Below, one piece after another: positions 33,143 to 44,620 of a stretch of DNA of 64,000 nucleotides (positions are counted from its first letter, which is position 1; each line of letters starts with the position of its first letter). The notes under the pieces were generated by a model, which did not search any database, had not been told where the DNA came from, and saw only the letters and a program-made list of their open reading frames with translations. The translations under genes were made by a program, and so were the position numbers. This DNA is from Gonatopus flavifemur (taxonomy: Eukaryota; Arthropoda; Insecta; Hymenoptera; Dryinidae): contig JAFFJZ010000004.1 in NCBI GenBank assembly GCA_018340375.1, forward strand, positions 46,044,001-46,108,000, given 5' to 3'.

Positions 33143-35204
33143 TTACTCAAAATTCCATTGAAGTAGAGTTTGAAGGGTATAAATTTTTATGCGTTGATTA
33201 TAAGTCGTTCAACTGTTTAACTTTGTTCATTAATTATGAGAATTGATTCATCAGATTATTCAATTCAATTAACGTTTATTCATCCACGATAATGTGATTT
33301 ACGGATGAGAGTCGATATTGATCATTATTATTTGTTTATTGATAATGATGATCGCTCATAACAATTGATTGGTCGATGATGTTAATATTCGTTTGATCGG
33401 TCGCGTTGAGTTATCATAAAGATTTTCTTCATGAGTATCTCTATTTTATTTATGAAAATTGTTTATTCGATAATTTAACGAGGTATGCCTCGTTCTTCCT
33501 TCTCGGGCTCAAATATGTTATCCTTGTTAGAGTTTGATTCTTTATTTATCGGAAATTCGTGTTTTGTAAATTGTTTATAAAATTTGTTAGTTAACAAATG
33601 TTATCTTCCGATTATAGTTGAGGTAATTCGTTTATTCACGCTCGTTTTTAGTTGAAAGATTATAGTGGAGGTTGCGTTCGAATTTTCAAACCTCATAACG
33701 AACTATAAAAAAAAAAAATCATTCATTTTTCATCCATTCCTTCATTTATCCACTTGATTTCATTGATCATTCTTAATTCATGAGTATTTTCTTTCGTTTC
33801 GATTTTCAGGTCTAACTTCTGCTTTTAATCAATTTTGACAGGATAAACGTCTGTCTTCTGTTTCATAATTTGTTTCGTTACGTTGATTCATTTAGTTACT
33901 TAGGTTGCATGAGTTTCATTCCTGCAAGTCATTTACGTATGTTAACCTTTCGTCGCGGTAGTTTCTAGGATGACCGTATGATAAGAGTATGATTCGAAAA
34001 TCAGGAAAAAAATTAGATTTTGGTCGCTATCAACCTTTTATACGTGGATGAATTTATATCTTTCTGTATCGTAAGTTAACCTTTCGCCGGAGTAGTGTTG
34101 AAACTTTCTACAATACAGAACAGGAGACAAGAATAGAATTATTCAAATAATATTTGGAAAAAAATACTCATTTAGTGTGTTTTATGAATTCATTGTTTTC
34201 CGTTTGTTTGTTTGTTTGTTTTTTTTTGTTTATTCATATGAGTTGATCAACCTCATTGAAGTTGATTGAATTGTTTCAATATTATTATAATAATTGATAG
34301 AATTTTGAAATTTGAATGATCCCTAAATCATTCATTCATTCATTCATGAGTTATGAAATTCGCGTTCAAAATCTGTATATTCATTATCTCCTTCCTGTAT
34401 TTCATTTCCTGTGTGAAATCTCCAGAATTTTGAAAAATTTGTTTCGATTGTATTCATCTGCCTATCAAGATTGAACAAGCATTGCTATCCATGGGTTTCT
34501 ATAATCCTTAAACCTTCAATTCATCTATGATTCAATCTTTTCACCTAATCTGCCTCAACTACTCGGTAAATTGTATCTGCAAGAGAGAACTCAAATTTCA
34601 GTGGATTGAGGATTGTAAAACTTATTCTTTGCATTTCAGAATTCGATGAGAGAGGTTATTTTCAAGCCGTAAATGCACATGTGACAGATTATCGTGTCTT
34701 ACCAAGGTTTGCTTGGTTAAAACAAGGATAATCAGGGAGATAGGGAGTACCCTGGGTTTTTTTTGAAAGTAGGTATACACATATATTTTCGAGTTACGAA
34801 ATATATACGTGATACCGAAAGAACATGCAAGAATATTAAGTGAAGAAACAGAAATTCATGCGTTGAATATAGAAAATACCATAAGATTTGAATATTTGAA
34901 GTATTCCGTTGATATATTGTCCTAATACGGTTCGCGATTTATGAGAGAATGCGAGCTAAGACCAAGTCACAAAAATACCGATTTTCTTTTATATGTTAGA
35001 TGATATATAATCATTGATCATCTATCAGAGTCATCACGTCGATAGTGTTTAGAGAACATATGAGGCATGGACTATATGTTGTAAAGAGGAAATTTTGTGA
35101 ATAAAAAAAATAAAAGATACTCATAATATTACATGTGAAATATATTATGCGAGGCATATTCAAAAATACCGAACTATAAAAAAACTGCAGAATAGTGGAC
35201 AAAA
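33143..35204. other. AT-rich region upstream of gag, presumably 5' leader then flank
   Basis: No coding frame is present. The block TTAACCTTTCG occurs twice, near 33950 and 34078. A CATT microsatellite (near 34332-34346) and a TTTG run (34205-34225) are present. I looked here for the 5' LTR partner of the sequence left of 20900 and found none. Confidence 0.4.
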
Positions 35205-35485
35205 ACTTCAAGAATTTTTTATTAGAAAACGATGGACATTAGGAAAAAATGTTACTGAATAAAAAGTTCTTAGAATTGATCAAAGAACACGCTCAAATTT
35301 TTCCAGAATTTTTTGACAACTTTTTTGAATTTCCAAAATCACAAAAATTTGAAAATTCGAAAGAAGCGTCAAAAAATTCTGAAAAAATTTGAGCGTGTTC
35401 TTTGATCAATTCTAAGAACTTTTTGTCCCGTAAAATTTTCTCCTCAAGTCCATCGTTTTCGAATGAGGATTCTCGAAGTTTTTGA
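35205..35485. repeat. Palindrome, about 280 bp
   Basis: The block AGTTCTTAGAATTGATCAAA at 35268 is mirrored by TTTGATCAATTCTAAGAACT at 35400. The outer pair is AAAACGATGGAC against GTCCATCGTTTTC. There is no coding content. Confidence 0.85.
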
Positions 35486-36419
35486 CATTTTTTCCACGTT
35501 CAAGCCGCCATTTTTGTTGTTTCCACATGAGTTTTTCCAATTGTCCAAGGCATAAATTGGAGTTTGAAGTAAATTGACGCGGTTTCTGTAGTTACAAGAA
35601 GAATTATGACACGATTCCAATGTGAAACATGGGATAAAGAAAGGAGAAGTTTTAAAATTCGCGTTTTTCCGGAAAAAAACCTGTATATCTTGTGACAGGT
35701 GCATTCCTCAGAAAAACTAATAACAGATTCCGGAAGATCAGTCAATTCTCCATCGAAACTGGTTGGTCTGGAATCTTTCATAACCCTTTTTCTTAGAAAG
35801 TACAGCTTTTGAGAAATGCAACGAAAAAATGTCATTTTGGGACTTGATGGGTTAAGAGCATTCCACCTTAAATCTGCTCAACAATGAGTTTAGAGATTGA
35901 GTGGTGAAGTTAATAATGGGATTCAATGATCTTCCACATGTTTGGCTATTGAATTTCAGTTCCTGTTGACTCTGAACAAATTTATAGGAAATGATGGGGA
36001 AACTGACAGAAGCACACCCTTTTTCCTATTACCTCTTGTTCTGTTGATAGGATTTCAGGGGTCTCTTTCGCCAGGGAGGAATTATGTAATTTTGAAGTCA
36101 TACCTCTGAGCCATCATGATTCTCATGTATATCATTGTATTCTTTGATTACTAATTGTTTTTTGTCTTCCGATAACCCTAATTTGATCATAACCGGGCAT
36201 CCACGTTTGTAAGTTCTATAAAAAAAATCTGTACGTTACGAACAAGCATTTCAAAAGCTCAAAGAAACTTATGATTCACTTTGAACACGGAAATTCAATG
36301 TTTTTCAAAACGCTTTTACAATAAATTGGAAAAGTTCGCAAAGTTTTGTGAACATTTCAAAGCATTTTTTGCACCCTCTCAAGTCAATTGGAAATAATAT
36401 CTGAATGTTTTAAGGGAAT
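35486..36419. other. Spacer, no gene recognised
   Basis: It holds two overlapping minus-strand frames (35500-35835 and 35444-35704) without recognisable motifs. Confidence 0.4.
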
Positions 36420-36615
36420 ACTACAATAGTTCCGGAACGCAGGCCAAATCTTTCATGTAAGATTTCTCCAAGATACTTGAATATTTTCAAGATATCACTC
36501 TATACAGCATCTCTGTAGGCGTTCAAAAAATGCTGTATAAAGCGATATTTGAGAAATATTCAAGTATTTTCAAGGAATTTTCAAGATTTGGTTAGCGTCC
36601 TGGAACTAATATCTC
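36420..36615. repeat. Palindrome with GTACAGCA-type core, about 195 bp
   Basis: GATACTTGAATATTTTCAAG is mirrored by a near-inverse copy after the loop. The core pair is ATCACTCTATACAGCAT against ATGCTGTATAAAGCGAT. Similar cores occur at 38258-38406 and 45512-45716. Confidence 0.75.
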
Positions 36616-37289
36616 TTTAAAAACATCCAAGTGCTGTTCGAGAACTGCAAAGCATGAACGGACATTGATCCGGCCTCTGTATCCCGTAGATACCAATTTT
36701 CAAAAATTTTTCACTGACCCGAACTACCACTTGGTGAAATTTATAAGTTGACCTCGCAAAAAACTTTCCATTAGATTCCACTGATTCATCAGTGAACACA
36801 CCGAAAAAAATAATAATAGATGAAGTCGGGGGAAAAATTTTAAATGTAGTTTTAGAAACCAACACCCATTTCAGTTATCCCAATATCAACAACTGTATCT
36901 ATTTGTGGAAATTAATTTGGAGTAAGAGTGACTAATCATTTTTTCCGGTGCGAAGTCCTTGAATAAATTCATTTCCGATTTTAATCATATAAATTTCTGT
37001 GGGAACTTTTTTTGATAATATTTTCTACATCCGTTACCATTATCTCCTTAAGAGGGTACTAGCATCGGTAACTCATATCATTAGTTGGAAAGAGACAAAA
37101 TCGTAAGACGAAGAGGTCGTGTACCGACGCTAATATCTTCTTAAAGGGATACTAGTGGAATGAAAACTGCTGAATTGTTTATCAGAAATCATTCCAAAGT
37201 GTATCGATGAAACCAAACTATCGCTTTGTAGAGAAAATTTACGGCATTATTATGCAGGGGGATATCTTGATTTAGACACTTTCGATTAT
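36616..37289. other. Spacer with recurring short repeat segment
   Basis: It contains the segment ATCTCCTTAAGAGGGTACTAG and a partly inverted version about 100 bp on. Related segments reappear near 37895 and 38405. No gene is seen. Confidence 0.4.
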
Positions 37290-37858
37290 TTCCCCATATG
37301 AAAATATTTCGCTGAGAAATTTCTGCAAAACCATGGATAATGTCTGAGAAACATCGCGTTTTTTCTGCAGAAATCTTAAAAACTCTGAAAAACTGAAAAT
37401 CTCTGAAATTTTCATGAAAAATTCAACAAATTTGGTACATTCTGTACAGACTTTTTTCAGAGCTTTTCAGAATTTTTTCCTTTTTTTCCCAGACTAATAG
37501 GGTCGGAATTGCGCTCTGGAAAAATTTTGACAAAACCCTGATAAACTGTCAACATTTTTCTGAGTATTGAAAAAAAGTCGAAAAATTTTCAAACACTTTC
37601 CCACAAGTGATATTTAAATATAGCATATGTACATGTTCACAGCTTATCAGATTTTTTCCAGAATTTCTTCAGAATTCCCCCAGAACCCAATCTCGTTTCT
37701 ATTTGTCTGAAAAAAATGGAAAAACGCTGAGAAAATTCTGAAAAACATGTGTACAGAATTATCATGTGTTTATGAAATTTTTGCAGAAAGAACGCGATGT
37801 TTTTCAGAGATTATTCATGATTTTGCAGAAATTTTTCAGCGAAATATTTCCATAGGAG
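37290..37858. repeat. Large imperfect palindrome, about 570 bp
   Basis: AAAATATTTCGCTGAGAAAT near 37300 is mirrored by ATTTTTCAGCGAAATATTTC near 37830. CATCGCGTTTTTTCTGCAGA is mirrored by a near-inverse CAGAAAGAACGCGATG. The interior is rich in GAAAAAnTCTG words. Confidence 0.75.
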
Positions 37859-37970
37859 TCGTAATGAACGACTCGATTCGAGGAGTCGATTTGGTTAGTG
37901 TCACGCTGCTAATACCCCTAAAGAGAAATAAAACGTGCATCCCATTCAAGGGGATACCAGTGTCCTGGCA

Positions 37971-38256
37971 CTACACGGAAAGAAAAGAATTTGCTGAAAG
38001 AGCAAACCTCAAAAATTTGCTTTACTGGGATGACAATTCTTCTTGCTGAATCAGCATAAACTTCGCTGTTACAGCGAAGCTCTTGCTCTTTCAGCGAGCG
38101 CTTTCGATATAGCAATCCGACATTGCAGACATACAGACTGCTTGAAAAATTTGCTGAATTAGCAAGGGTCTTACTGAAACAGCAAACGTTTTGCTGATTC
38201 AGCAGAGCAGATTTTTTCAAATCGCTATTTCAGCAAGAATTTTTCTCTGCGTGTAG
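37971..38256. mobile_element. TGCTG-dyad repeat element, copy 1
   Basis: The ends are CTACACGGAAAGAAAAGAAT and the inverse of CTACACGCAGAGAAAAATTC. The interior is an array of short dyads of the form TTGCTGAAACAGCAAA, in variants and at irregular spacing of about 20-45 bp. No coding capacity. A second fragment is near 39850, and a split copy is at 58624-62895. Confidence 0.75.
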
Positions 38257-38257
38257 T

Positions 38258-38406
38258 CAAATCATTTCTGACGAATTATTAAAAAACGAAGCAATATAAT
38301 CGGGATATCGCTCTGTACAGACCTTCAATTCATAAAGATTCTCTGTATAGAGCGATAAGTCGATTATATTGCTCCATTTTCGAATAATTTGTCAGAAAAC
38401 ATTTGG
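38258..38406. repeat. Palindrome with CTGTACAGA-type core, about 150 bp
   Basis: TTTCTGACGAATTATT is mirrored by AATAATTTGTCAGAAA. The inner pair is GGATATCGCTCTGTACAGA against TCTGTATAGAGCGATAAG. Confidence 0.8.
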
Positions 38407-38735
38407 CTAGTGTCACGGCGCTAGTATCTCTATAAGGGGGTACGAGCGACGTGACATCAGTTAATTTTTTCCAGATGAATTACGCAGAAATACGTGCATT
38501 TATTCACAATACCTTTCTGCAACTTGAGCGGATCAAGGAATGCTGTACGACGGGACATTTGCAATAAAGACACGCATTTTTGTGTACTTTGTCTCGACAA
38601 AATTAGATATTGCCAGCCGCACGTACCTTTTTAAAATGCTACCCCTTATAGCACACGAAAAATTCTTTTTCAAAAACGTGGATAGAATCCTATTATAATT
38701 CCCTTCGAAGAAATTTGGCAAAAGTTCTCAAAGCC

Positions 38736-38824
38736 GTCTGTTTTGGTGACATTAACGAATCCTGTCGGAATTATCCTCGCGTACGCTTAGCATTCTCCAA
38801 AAACTAGTTAATGTCACCAAAATG
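38736..38824. repeat. Short palindrome, about 90 bp
   Basis: TTTTGGTGACATTAACGAA is mirrored by TTAATGTCACCAAAA. Confidence 0.75.
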
Positions 38825-39501
38825 AAATGCGTTCAAAAGTCTATCTGAATCCAGTACAAAAAGAGGTCTAAGAGAATTCTATTCGCGTTTTTGGGAAAAA
38901 TCCTTCGTATGCTATCCGGGAAATAGGACCGGATGAGAAATTTCCTGCCCGATTATAATTCCATTCCAGACCTAAACGAACATGATATTGAAAGAAACTT
39001 TGTGCTATCTGGAAATGCACAAGGGAAATAATCTACACAACTAATATTGAAAATCTATAACATAAATCAACATTTTACCTGCTTTTTCGTTCACCTGAAC
39101 TTTCATTTTTGTATTTGCCGCCAAATTTACATCCATAAGTGATCGTTGAATATTTCAAATTGTGTTTATTACATTGTCTTGAATTTTCAGTTTTTCACTT
39201 CGTCGAATACAAAATGTTTGTTTCACTCGGTCTTGATATTTGTTGAAAAATATTTCGAATTCTGCGAATGTATCAAATTTCCGATGAGTGAAAACTTCCA
39301 TCTTGGATTTAAAACCATCTGAAATGATTCAAGCCAATGTTTCAAAACCTGAATTACAGCACAGGATTTCGTCAAGTATTACGAATCAAACAAAACAACG
39401 AATATTGACCAATCTCTGGTCCAGTTTATAACTAGTTGCTAGTCCCCGCACAGCATACCTACCGGTGTCCACTGTCCACGTCGTATCTGCGTGGAGCAGT
39501 G

Positions 39502-39663
39502 CTGCCAAAAATGAAGGAGCTCCGGCGTTTTACGCTCTCCATGTACCATCGCAGAGCACGCACGCTATAACTATATATATGACATCTATAGTTATAGCGT
39601 GCGTGCTTTGCGATGGTACATGGAGGGGGTAAAACACCGGAACTCCTTTATTTCTGGCAGCAT
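39502..39663. mobile_element. Hairpin MITE, CATCGCARAGCACGC family, copy 1
   Basis: It is nearly perfect inverted halves from TGCTGCCAAAAATGAAGG to CTTTATTTCTGGCAGCA around an ATATATATGACATCTATAG loop. The inner arm GCGTGCGTGCT/AGCACGCACGC is shared with the split hairpin at 40464-42737. Confidence 0.85.
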
Positions 39664-39692
39664 TGGCGTGGAGGCGAGCATGAACGTTTAAT

Positions 39693-39792
39693 ATATGGAC
39701 CGAGCATGTTGAGGGAGGGGCAAAATGTGATTTGCGCTACCTCATATTTTGCCTCTCTCTCACATGCATGGTCCATATATTATGGACTCATG
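39693..39792. repeat. Palindrome, about 100 bp
   Basis: TAATATATGGACCGAGCATG is mirrored by CATGCATGGTCCATATATTA. The inner pair is GAGGGAGGGGCAAAATGTG against ATATTTTGCCTCTCTCTC. Confidence 0.8.
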
Positions 39793-39844
39793 GAGGCAAG
39801 GTGGGTAAAAAGGAGAGATGGATACATGGTGGGGGGCAGAGGCA

Positions 39845-39950
39845 AAAGTAATTCGCTGTCACAGCAAAAAATTTGCTGTCCCAGCAGAAGGTACTCTGCG
39901 AAATCAGATTTCACTGTGACGGCGAAATTTTTTTTCTCCGTGAGAGATAA
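39845..39950. repeat. TGCTG-dyad repeat fragment, copy 2
   Basis: The dyads TTCGCTGTCACAGCAAA and TTTGCTGTCCCAGCAG are followed by an end-like TTTTTTTTCTCCGTGAGAG. The left end is missing. Confidence 0.6.
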
Positions 39951-40148
39951 GCCAAAGAGTGGACGATTTGTGATTGGTTGTCATATCGGCAAAATCGAAA
40001 GTGTAAAATGAACAGTATGATTGTACTTCTATGACAATAGAAAAGGATGTAGTTCATTTTGTCCCCTTTCCCATTCCAACCAGGATGCGCCCTCCAAAAC
40101 AGAATATTTCCGGTTTTGCCGAAACAGCACGATATGTGGTCTTTTGGC

Positions 40149-40373
40149 GGTGAACACCCGTTGGTCCGAAAGCCCGTTAGTCCGAAGGGCCGTTTGTCCG
40201 AATTATAAAATTCCGAATGATTATAGTCCGAAATGTAACTAAACGTTACTAGTCATGTGCGAATAAGATAAAATCTTACCAAAACGTTTTCGGAATTATT
40301 TTCATCCGGAATTTTATAATTCGGACCAACGGTGGTTCGGACTAATGGGCTTTCGGACCAACGGGTGTTTACC
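40149..40373. mobile_element. 225 bp hAT-type MITE with 8-bp target duplication
   Basis: The ends are GGTGAACACCCGTTGGTCCG and the inverse of GGTAAACACCCGTTGGTCCG. Each is flanked by a perfect CTTTTGGC (40141-40148 and 40374-40381). Subterminal copies of GTCCGAA/TTCGGAC are repeated several times, as in many hAT-type MITEs. No coding capacity. Confidence 0.9.
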
Positions 40374-40558
40374 CTTTTGGCGCAGAATGAAAATTGAATT
40401 GTGGAATTCTCCAAAAGAAATGGAGGTGACGATTGGTTTACAACCATTCCGCCGGAACGAATTCTGCTCCAATGATGCCAGAGAACTAGCCATACACCGG
40501 CCCTAACCCTTCCACGTACCATCGCACAGCACGCCTGCTGAACTATAAATGTTATATA

Positions 40559-42589
40559 CAGGGTGGGGCATTTAAAGTGTCGCGGGCGTTTTTTCCAAAA
40601 ATAAAATGAGATACGAGAAAATTTTTCGGACAAAAATTGTAGGGTATCGAGAGGGACATCCGATGGTGGCCTTGGCTTTGACCTCAAATCTCATCTTCAA
40701 GGGCATTCTGAGGTAAACTCTTGTTTTTTAAATAGCATCTCATATTTTTTACTGCAGATTTGGATTCTAGGTCAAAAACCAAGAAACTTTTGTCTGAACC
40801 ATTTTCCTGAAATCCGCAAAGATGGCGCTCTAATCGATATTGTTCCATACTGAATCTGACATTAGAATAACTCGAAAACGAAGGGTCTTGGAGGAGAATG
40901 TTTCGGACAAAAGTTGTCTGATTCCAGGGGGGACCCCTTGAACTGAAACGGAGGTGATGGGGCATAACAGACAAAACACAACACATTTCAATCGTCTACA
41001 TCACTTGGATAATTTTAATGCAGTAGATGCTCAAAATGATGGCCTTCGACTTCAATACACATTTCAAAACGTTTTACAAAAGATTGCTGAACTCGTGCTA
41101 AAATATCTTCATTGATGCTCGCGCATGCATTGATGATTCGTTGACGCATATTCTCAGGTGTAGTCGGTGCTCGTTGATGAGCTGTATCTTTTATGTATCC
41201 CCATAAAAAAAATCTGGAGAAGTAAGATCCGGAGAACGGGCAGGCCGATGAACTGGTCCACGACGTCCTATCCATCGTCCAGGATAATCTCTGTCCAATA
41301 TTTCTCGAGCTGTGACTGCATAATGGGATGGACAACCATCGTGTTGATACCACATATTCAATCGTTCCTGAATAGGTATGTCTTCAAGTAATGTTGGAAG
41401 TACTTGATCTAAGAAATGTCTGTACTTCTCTCCATTTAGCGTATCTGCAATGAAGTACGGTCCAATTACTCGAGATCGAAAAATACCACACCAAACTTTC
41501 GCAGCCCATTGTCTTCGATGCTCTACTTGACGTAACCATCTTGGATTTTCTGTCGCCCAGTAATGCATATTATGTCGATTTACTTGACCATGATTGGTGA
41601 ACGTCGACTCATCAGAAAATAATATGTTGATGAAGTTGTTATTGTGCATTTGCGCTAGACCCCATCGACAAAACTGTACACGATTTTCGAAATCATCACC
41701 GTGAAGGTCTTGATGCAAACAAATGTGATACGGATGGAATTTGTGACGTTTCAGTATTCGAAGAACACTTCTTCGAGAAATTCCCGAATGGAATTCAATT
41801 TCACGAGAGCTCACGTGTGGATTATTGGCTACTGCAGCTAGTACATTAACTTCCGCATTTTCTCCGCTAACAGTTCTCATTCGATGTCGTTTTTCCCTTG
41901 TAACACTTCCCGTTTCTGAGAATAATTTTGTAATGCGTTGAAAATACCTAATGGATGGCGTTGTTCTTTCAGGGAATCGTTCTGCATACAAGTCATATGC
42001 TTGTCTGGGGTTCTTATGCACTCCACCGTAAATGTAGATCATATCGATCTTTTCAGAAACCGTGTATCGGATATCCATGATTTTCAATTCGTCATAAACC
42101 AAGTAATAATCAAATGTAACTGACAAACTGACTTTCAAAATCGTGAATTTTCACTGAACCCCGTCGTTTGTTTACATCGCGTGAGCTCTGAATGATGGTA
42201 ATGTAGACGATTGAAATGTGTTGTGTATTGACAACTTTTGTACGAAACATTCTTTTGCAAGACCCTTCGTTTTCGAGTTATTCGAATGTCAGATTCAAAA
42301 TGGAACAATATCGATTAGAGCGCCATTTTTGCGGATTTCAGGAAAATGGTTCAGACAAAAGTTTCTTGGTTTTTGACCTAGAATCCAAATCTGCAGTGAA
42401 AAATATGAGATGCTATTTAAAAAACAAGAGTTGATCTCAGAATGCCCTTGAAGATGAGATTTGAGGTCAAAGCCAAGGCCACCATCGGATGTCCCCCTCG
42501 GTACCCTACAACTTTTGTCCGAAAAATTTTCTCGTATCTCACTTTATTTTTGGAAAAAACGCCCGCGACACTTTAAATGCCCCACCCTG
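40559..42589 (-). mobile_element. DD41D mariner-type transposon, 2031 bp, long TIRs
   Basis: It begins CAGGGTGGGGCATTTAAAGT and ends with the inverse (ACTTTAAATGCCCCACCCTG). It is flanked by TA (40557-40558 and 42590-42591). Terminal inverted repeats extend about 400 bp on each side. A single transposase gene lies on the minus strand. Confidence 0.93.
41015..42138 (-). pseudogene. Tc1/mariner (DD41D) transposase, one frameshift
   Basis: The N-terminus has a helix-turn-helix region (TVSEKIDMIYIYG, FPERTTPSIRYF, SGISRRSVLRILKRHKFHP). The catalytic core has ILFSDESTFT (first Asp), MWYQHDGCPSHY (second Asp) and ARSPDLTSPDFF (third Asp). By my count 41 residues separate the second and third Asp, hence DD41D. 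A run of T residues in the coding strand near 41205-41215 causes a frameshift just after the third Asp. The C-terminal part (FLWGYIKD, TTPENMRQRI, VEGHHFEHLL) follows in the next frame to 41015. The first ATG is 42138, but a start nearer MDIRYTVSEK would fit related proteins. Apart from this one lesion the gene looks recent. Confidence 0.9.
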
Positions 42590-42739
42590 TATATAAGACA
42601 TTTGTATATTTTATGTACATTTTTATGTTATATATATATATATATAAATAACACTTATAGTTATAGCGTGCGTGCTTTGCGATGGTCCATGGAAGGGGCA
42701 GGGCCAGTGGATGGCTAGTTTTCTGGCATCGCTGTCAGG

Positions 42740-44511
42740 GGGCATCAACTCAATCATAAAATTTTTGGAATGATTTCTTGGGAACGTTTAGGACTTTCTT
42801 TCGGGCTTAGGACTTTGGGAATACATTTTTCAGACAATACGTGGATGTTTAGAGCAATAAAACAGACCGCGAAATTCTCATTTTACATGAGTCTTTCCCC
42901 TTCAAAAAATCATGTTCCACATAAATCGGTATTTAATCCAACATTCAAATTCAAATTTTCACTTTTGTATGATTTTTCCTTCAACAAAAAACATTGACCC
43001 CCTCCAAAATTCATTTCCTATTTCCTAAAATAAATTTTTTTCAATTCAATATGTGAAAATGAATTAGCGAAGCTCTTGAAATGAGTTCATAATGTATCAC
43101 AATATACCACAAAACAACCTCTTGAAGCTTTTTTTCTCATGGTTATGAATGGTTATAAACGAGTAATCAACAATTAATCAACCTGAATACGTATACATTC
43201 CAAGTTATATCAACTTTTATAATCTCCTATCAATCAGTGTTGATCAATTACTTTTTTATATCATTTTTCAATTCTTAAACCGTGTCAAGTCATTGGTACA
43301 TATTCAATTTCATTTAGGATAATTTTACAAGACCAAGATCTTAATGGTATTGAGTAGCATTGTGATTTTGAGTCCATTTTTTCCCTGACGATCACTTGAA
43401 AATGTTTCAATAGAATCAGAGTATCCTACTGGACAGCATTTTCGAATATGTTAAAAAATTGCGGTATAGATGGATATCTTCATTTCATCCAAGCATTTTA
43501 AAGTAATTCAGGGGGAACCAATTGACTCAAATCACAGTGCTAACATCTGAAATGGATAGGGGCAATGTCACATTCGTTGAATTTTTCGTGAAAGCTTTCT
43601 TAGTTACCTTTCAAGATGATAGGAATGGAAACCTGACATTTATTACTTCCTTTTGTTTCACCATGATTAATCTGTATGAATACTCAACAAATTCAATCAC
43701 AGAATTCCTTTGGAAAAGAATCATCGAATTAAGTTCCTTCTGGAACAATTAAATGCAATGATGGCAGTTTGTACGTTACAAAAAGCGATTGCTTGAAACA
43801 CATTGTATTGTTTGATCACATCACAATGTAAATTACTAATGACAAGAATATGGATTGCTGATCTGTTCATTTATATTGAAAATCAAAACTATTAACAAGA
43901 AGCACTCCTCATACAGGTTCAAATAAATCAAAAATCTGAGGGACCTCACCTATTCTGTAACATCACCTCCCTGATTCCCCTGATCCTCCTTGCGTTTTCA
44001 CGTTCCTAATCATTATAATATGAATAACAAATTTCACAAACGTCAAGATGTTTCAGGTGGAATATGGAGTATTACGTACATGTATGGATTCTAATTTGGA
44101 CTTTGAATGTACGAGATGGGCGCAGAACAAATCAATTTGATTATTATGGGATGTTCTCCAATGCGGTAGAGGAGGAAATCTCAACAATACGAACATTGAA
44201 CATAGTCTTTTGTATTAAAAACATTTAATACTGATTTTTCTCCATTCAATCCAGAATTGGATGTTGAGCTTTAATTTCAATGAGACTGAAGTTATATTTC
44301 TCAAAATTATAAAATTAGAACGAGGAATTTTTGTAAGTGTATTACAGATTTGGTATGTCCATTATTAATGAATGTACTTACAGAAATCGATGAATATATC
44401 AATGTATATATCAATGGTTCAAATGACAAATAACATTATATTGTATTACCCGAACAAACGAAATCATATTCCAATTTTATAATTCAATTGAAATATATCA
44501 ATTTCAATGAA
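42740..44511. other. AT-rich spacer, no gene recognised
   Basis: The first 30 bp (GGGGCATCAACTCAATCATA and following) reappear inverted near 57190-57225. One plus-strand frame (43522-43752) has no recognisable motif. Confidence 0.4.
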
Positions 44512-44620
44512 CACACTAGAACCTCGCAATAACGGTGCTTTTCATCTCTCTTCAACGCATGACAGTAATCGTTCGATTGAGAAAGAAGGAGAGCTGTGTT
44601 ATTGCGAGGTTCTAGTGTAA
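44512..44620. mobile_element. Short MITE with pogo-like ends
   Basis: CACTAGAACCTCGCAATAAC is mirrored exactly by GTTATTGCGAGGTTCTAGTG about 90 bp later. The CANTAGAACCTCG start resembles pogo/Tigger-type termini. No target duplication was confirmed. Confidence 0.75.

Larger units (their letters stand above)
20880..33150 (-). mobile_element. Decayed Ty3/Gypsy retroelement with accessory and envelope genes
   Basis: Gene order on the minus strand is gag (33142 to ~29768), pol with protease-RT-RNase H-integrase (29757 to 25607), accessory protein (25095 to 23249) and env (23039 to 20933). A purine run follows env. RT with YLDD and the integrase type place it in Ty3/Gypsy, and the env makes it errantivirus-like in layout. 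Many stops and frameshifts, plus a piggyBac insertion, make it inactive. I could not match any left/right LTR pair, so the outer limits are approximate. Confidence 0.9.
40464..42737. mobile_element. Hairpin MITE copy 2, split in its loop by a mariner-type transposon
   Basis: The left arm (to about 40556) and right arm (from about 42650) are inverse copies: GATGCCAGAGAACTAGCCAT against ATGGCTAGTTTTCTGGCATC, with the shared ACCATCGCACAGCACGC core. The AT-rich loop (TGTTATATA) received the DD41D element. Confidence 0.8.
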
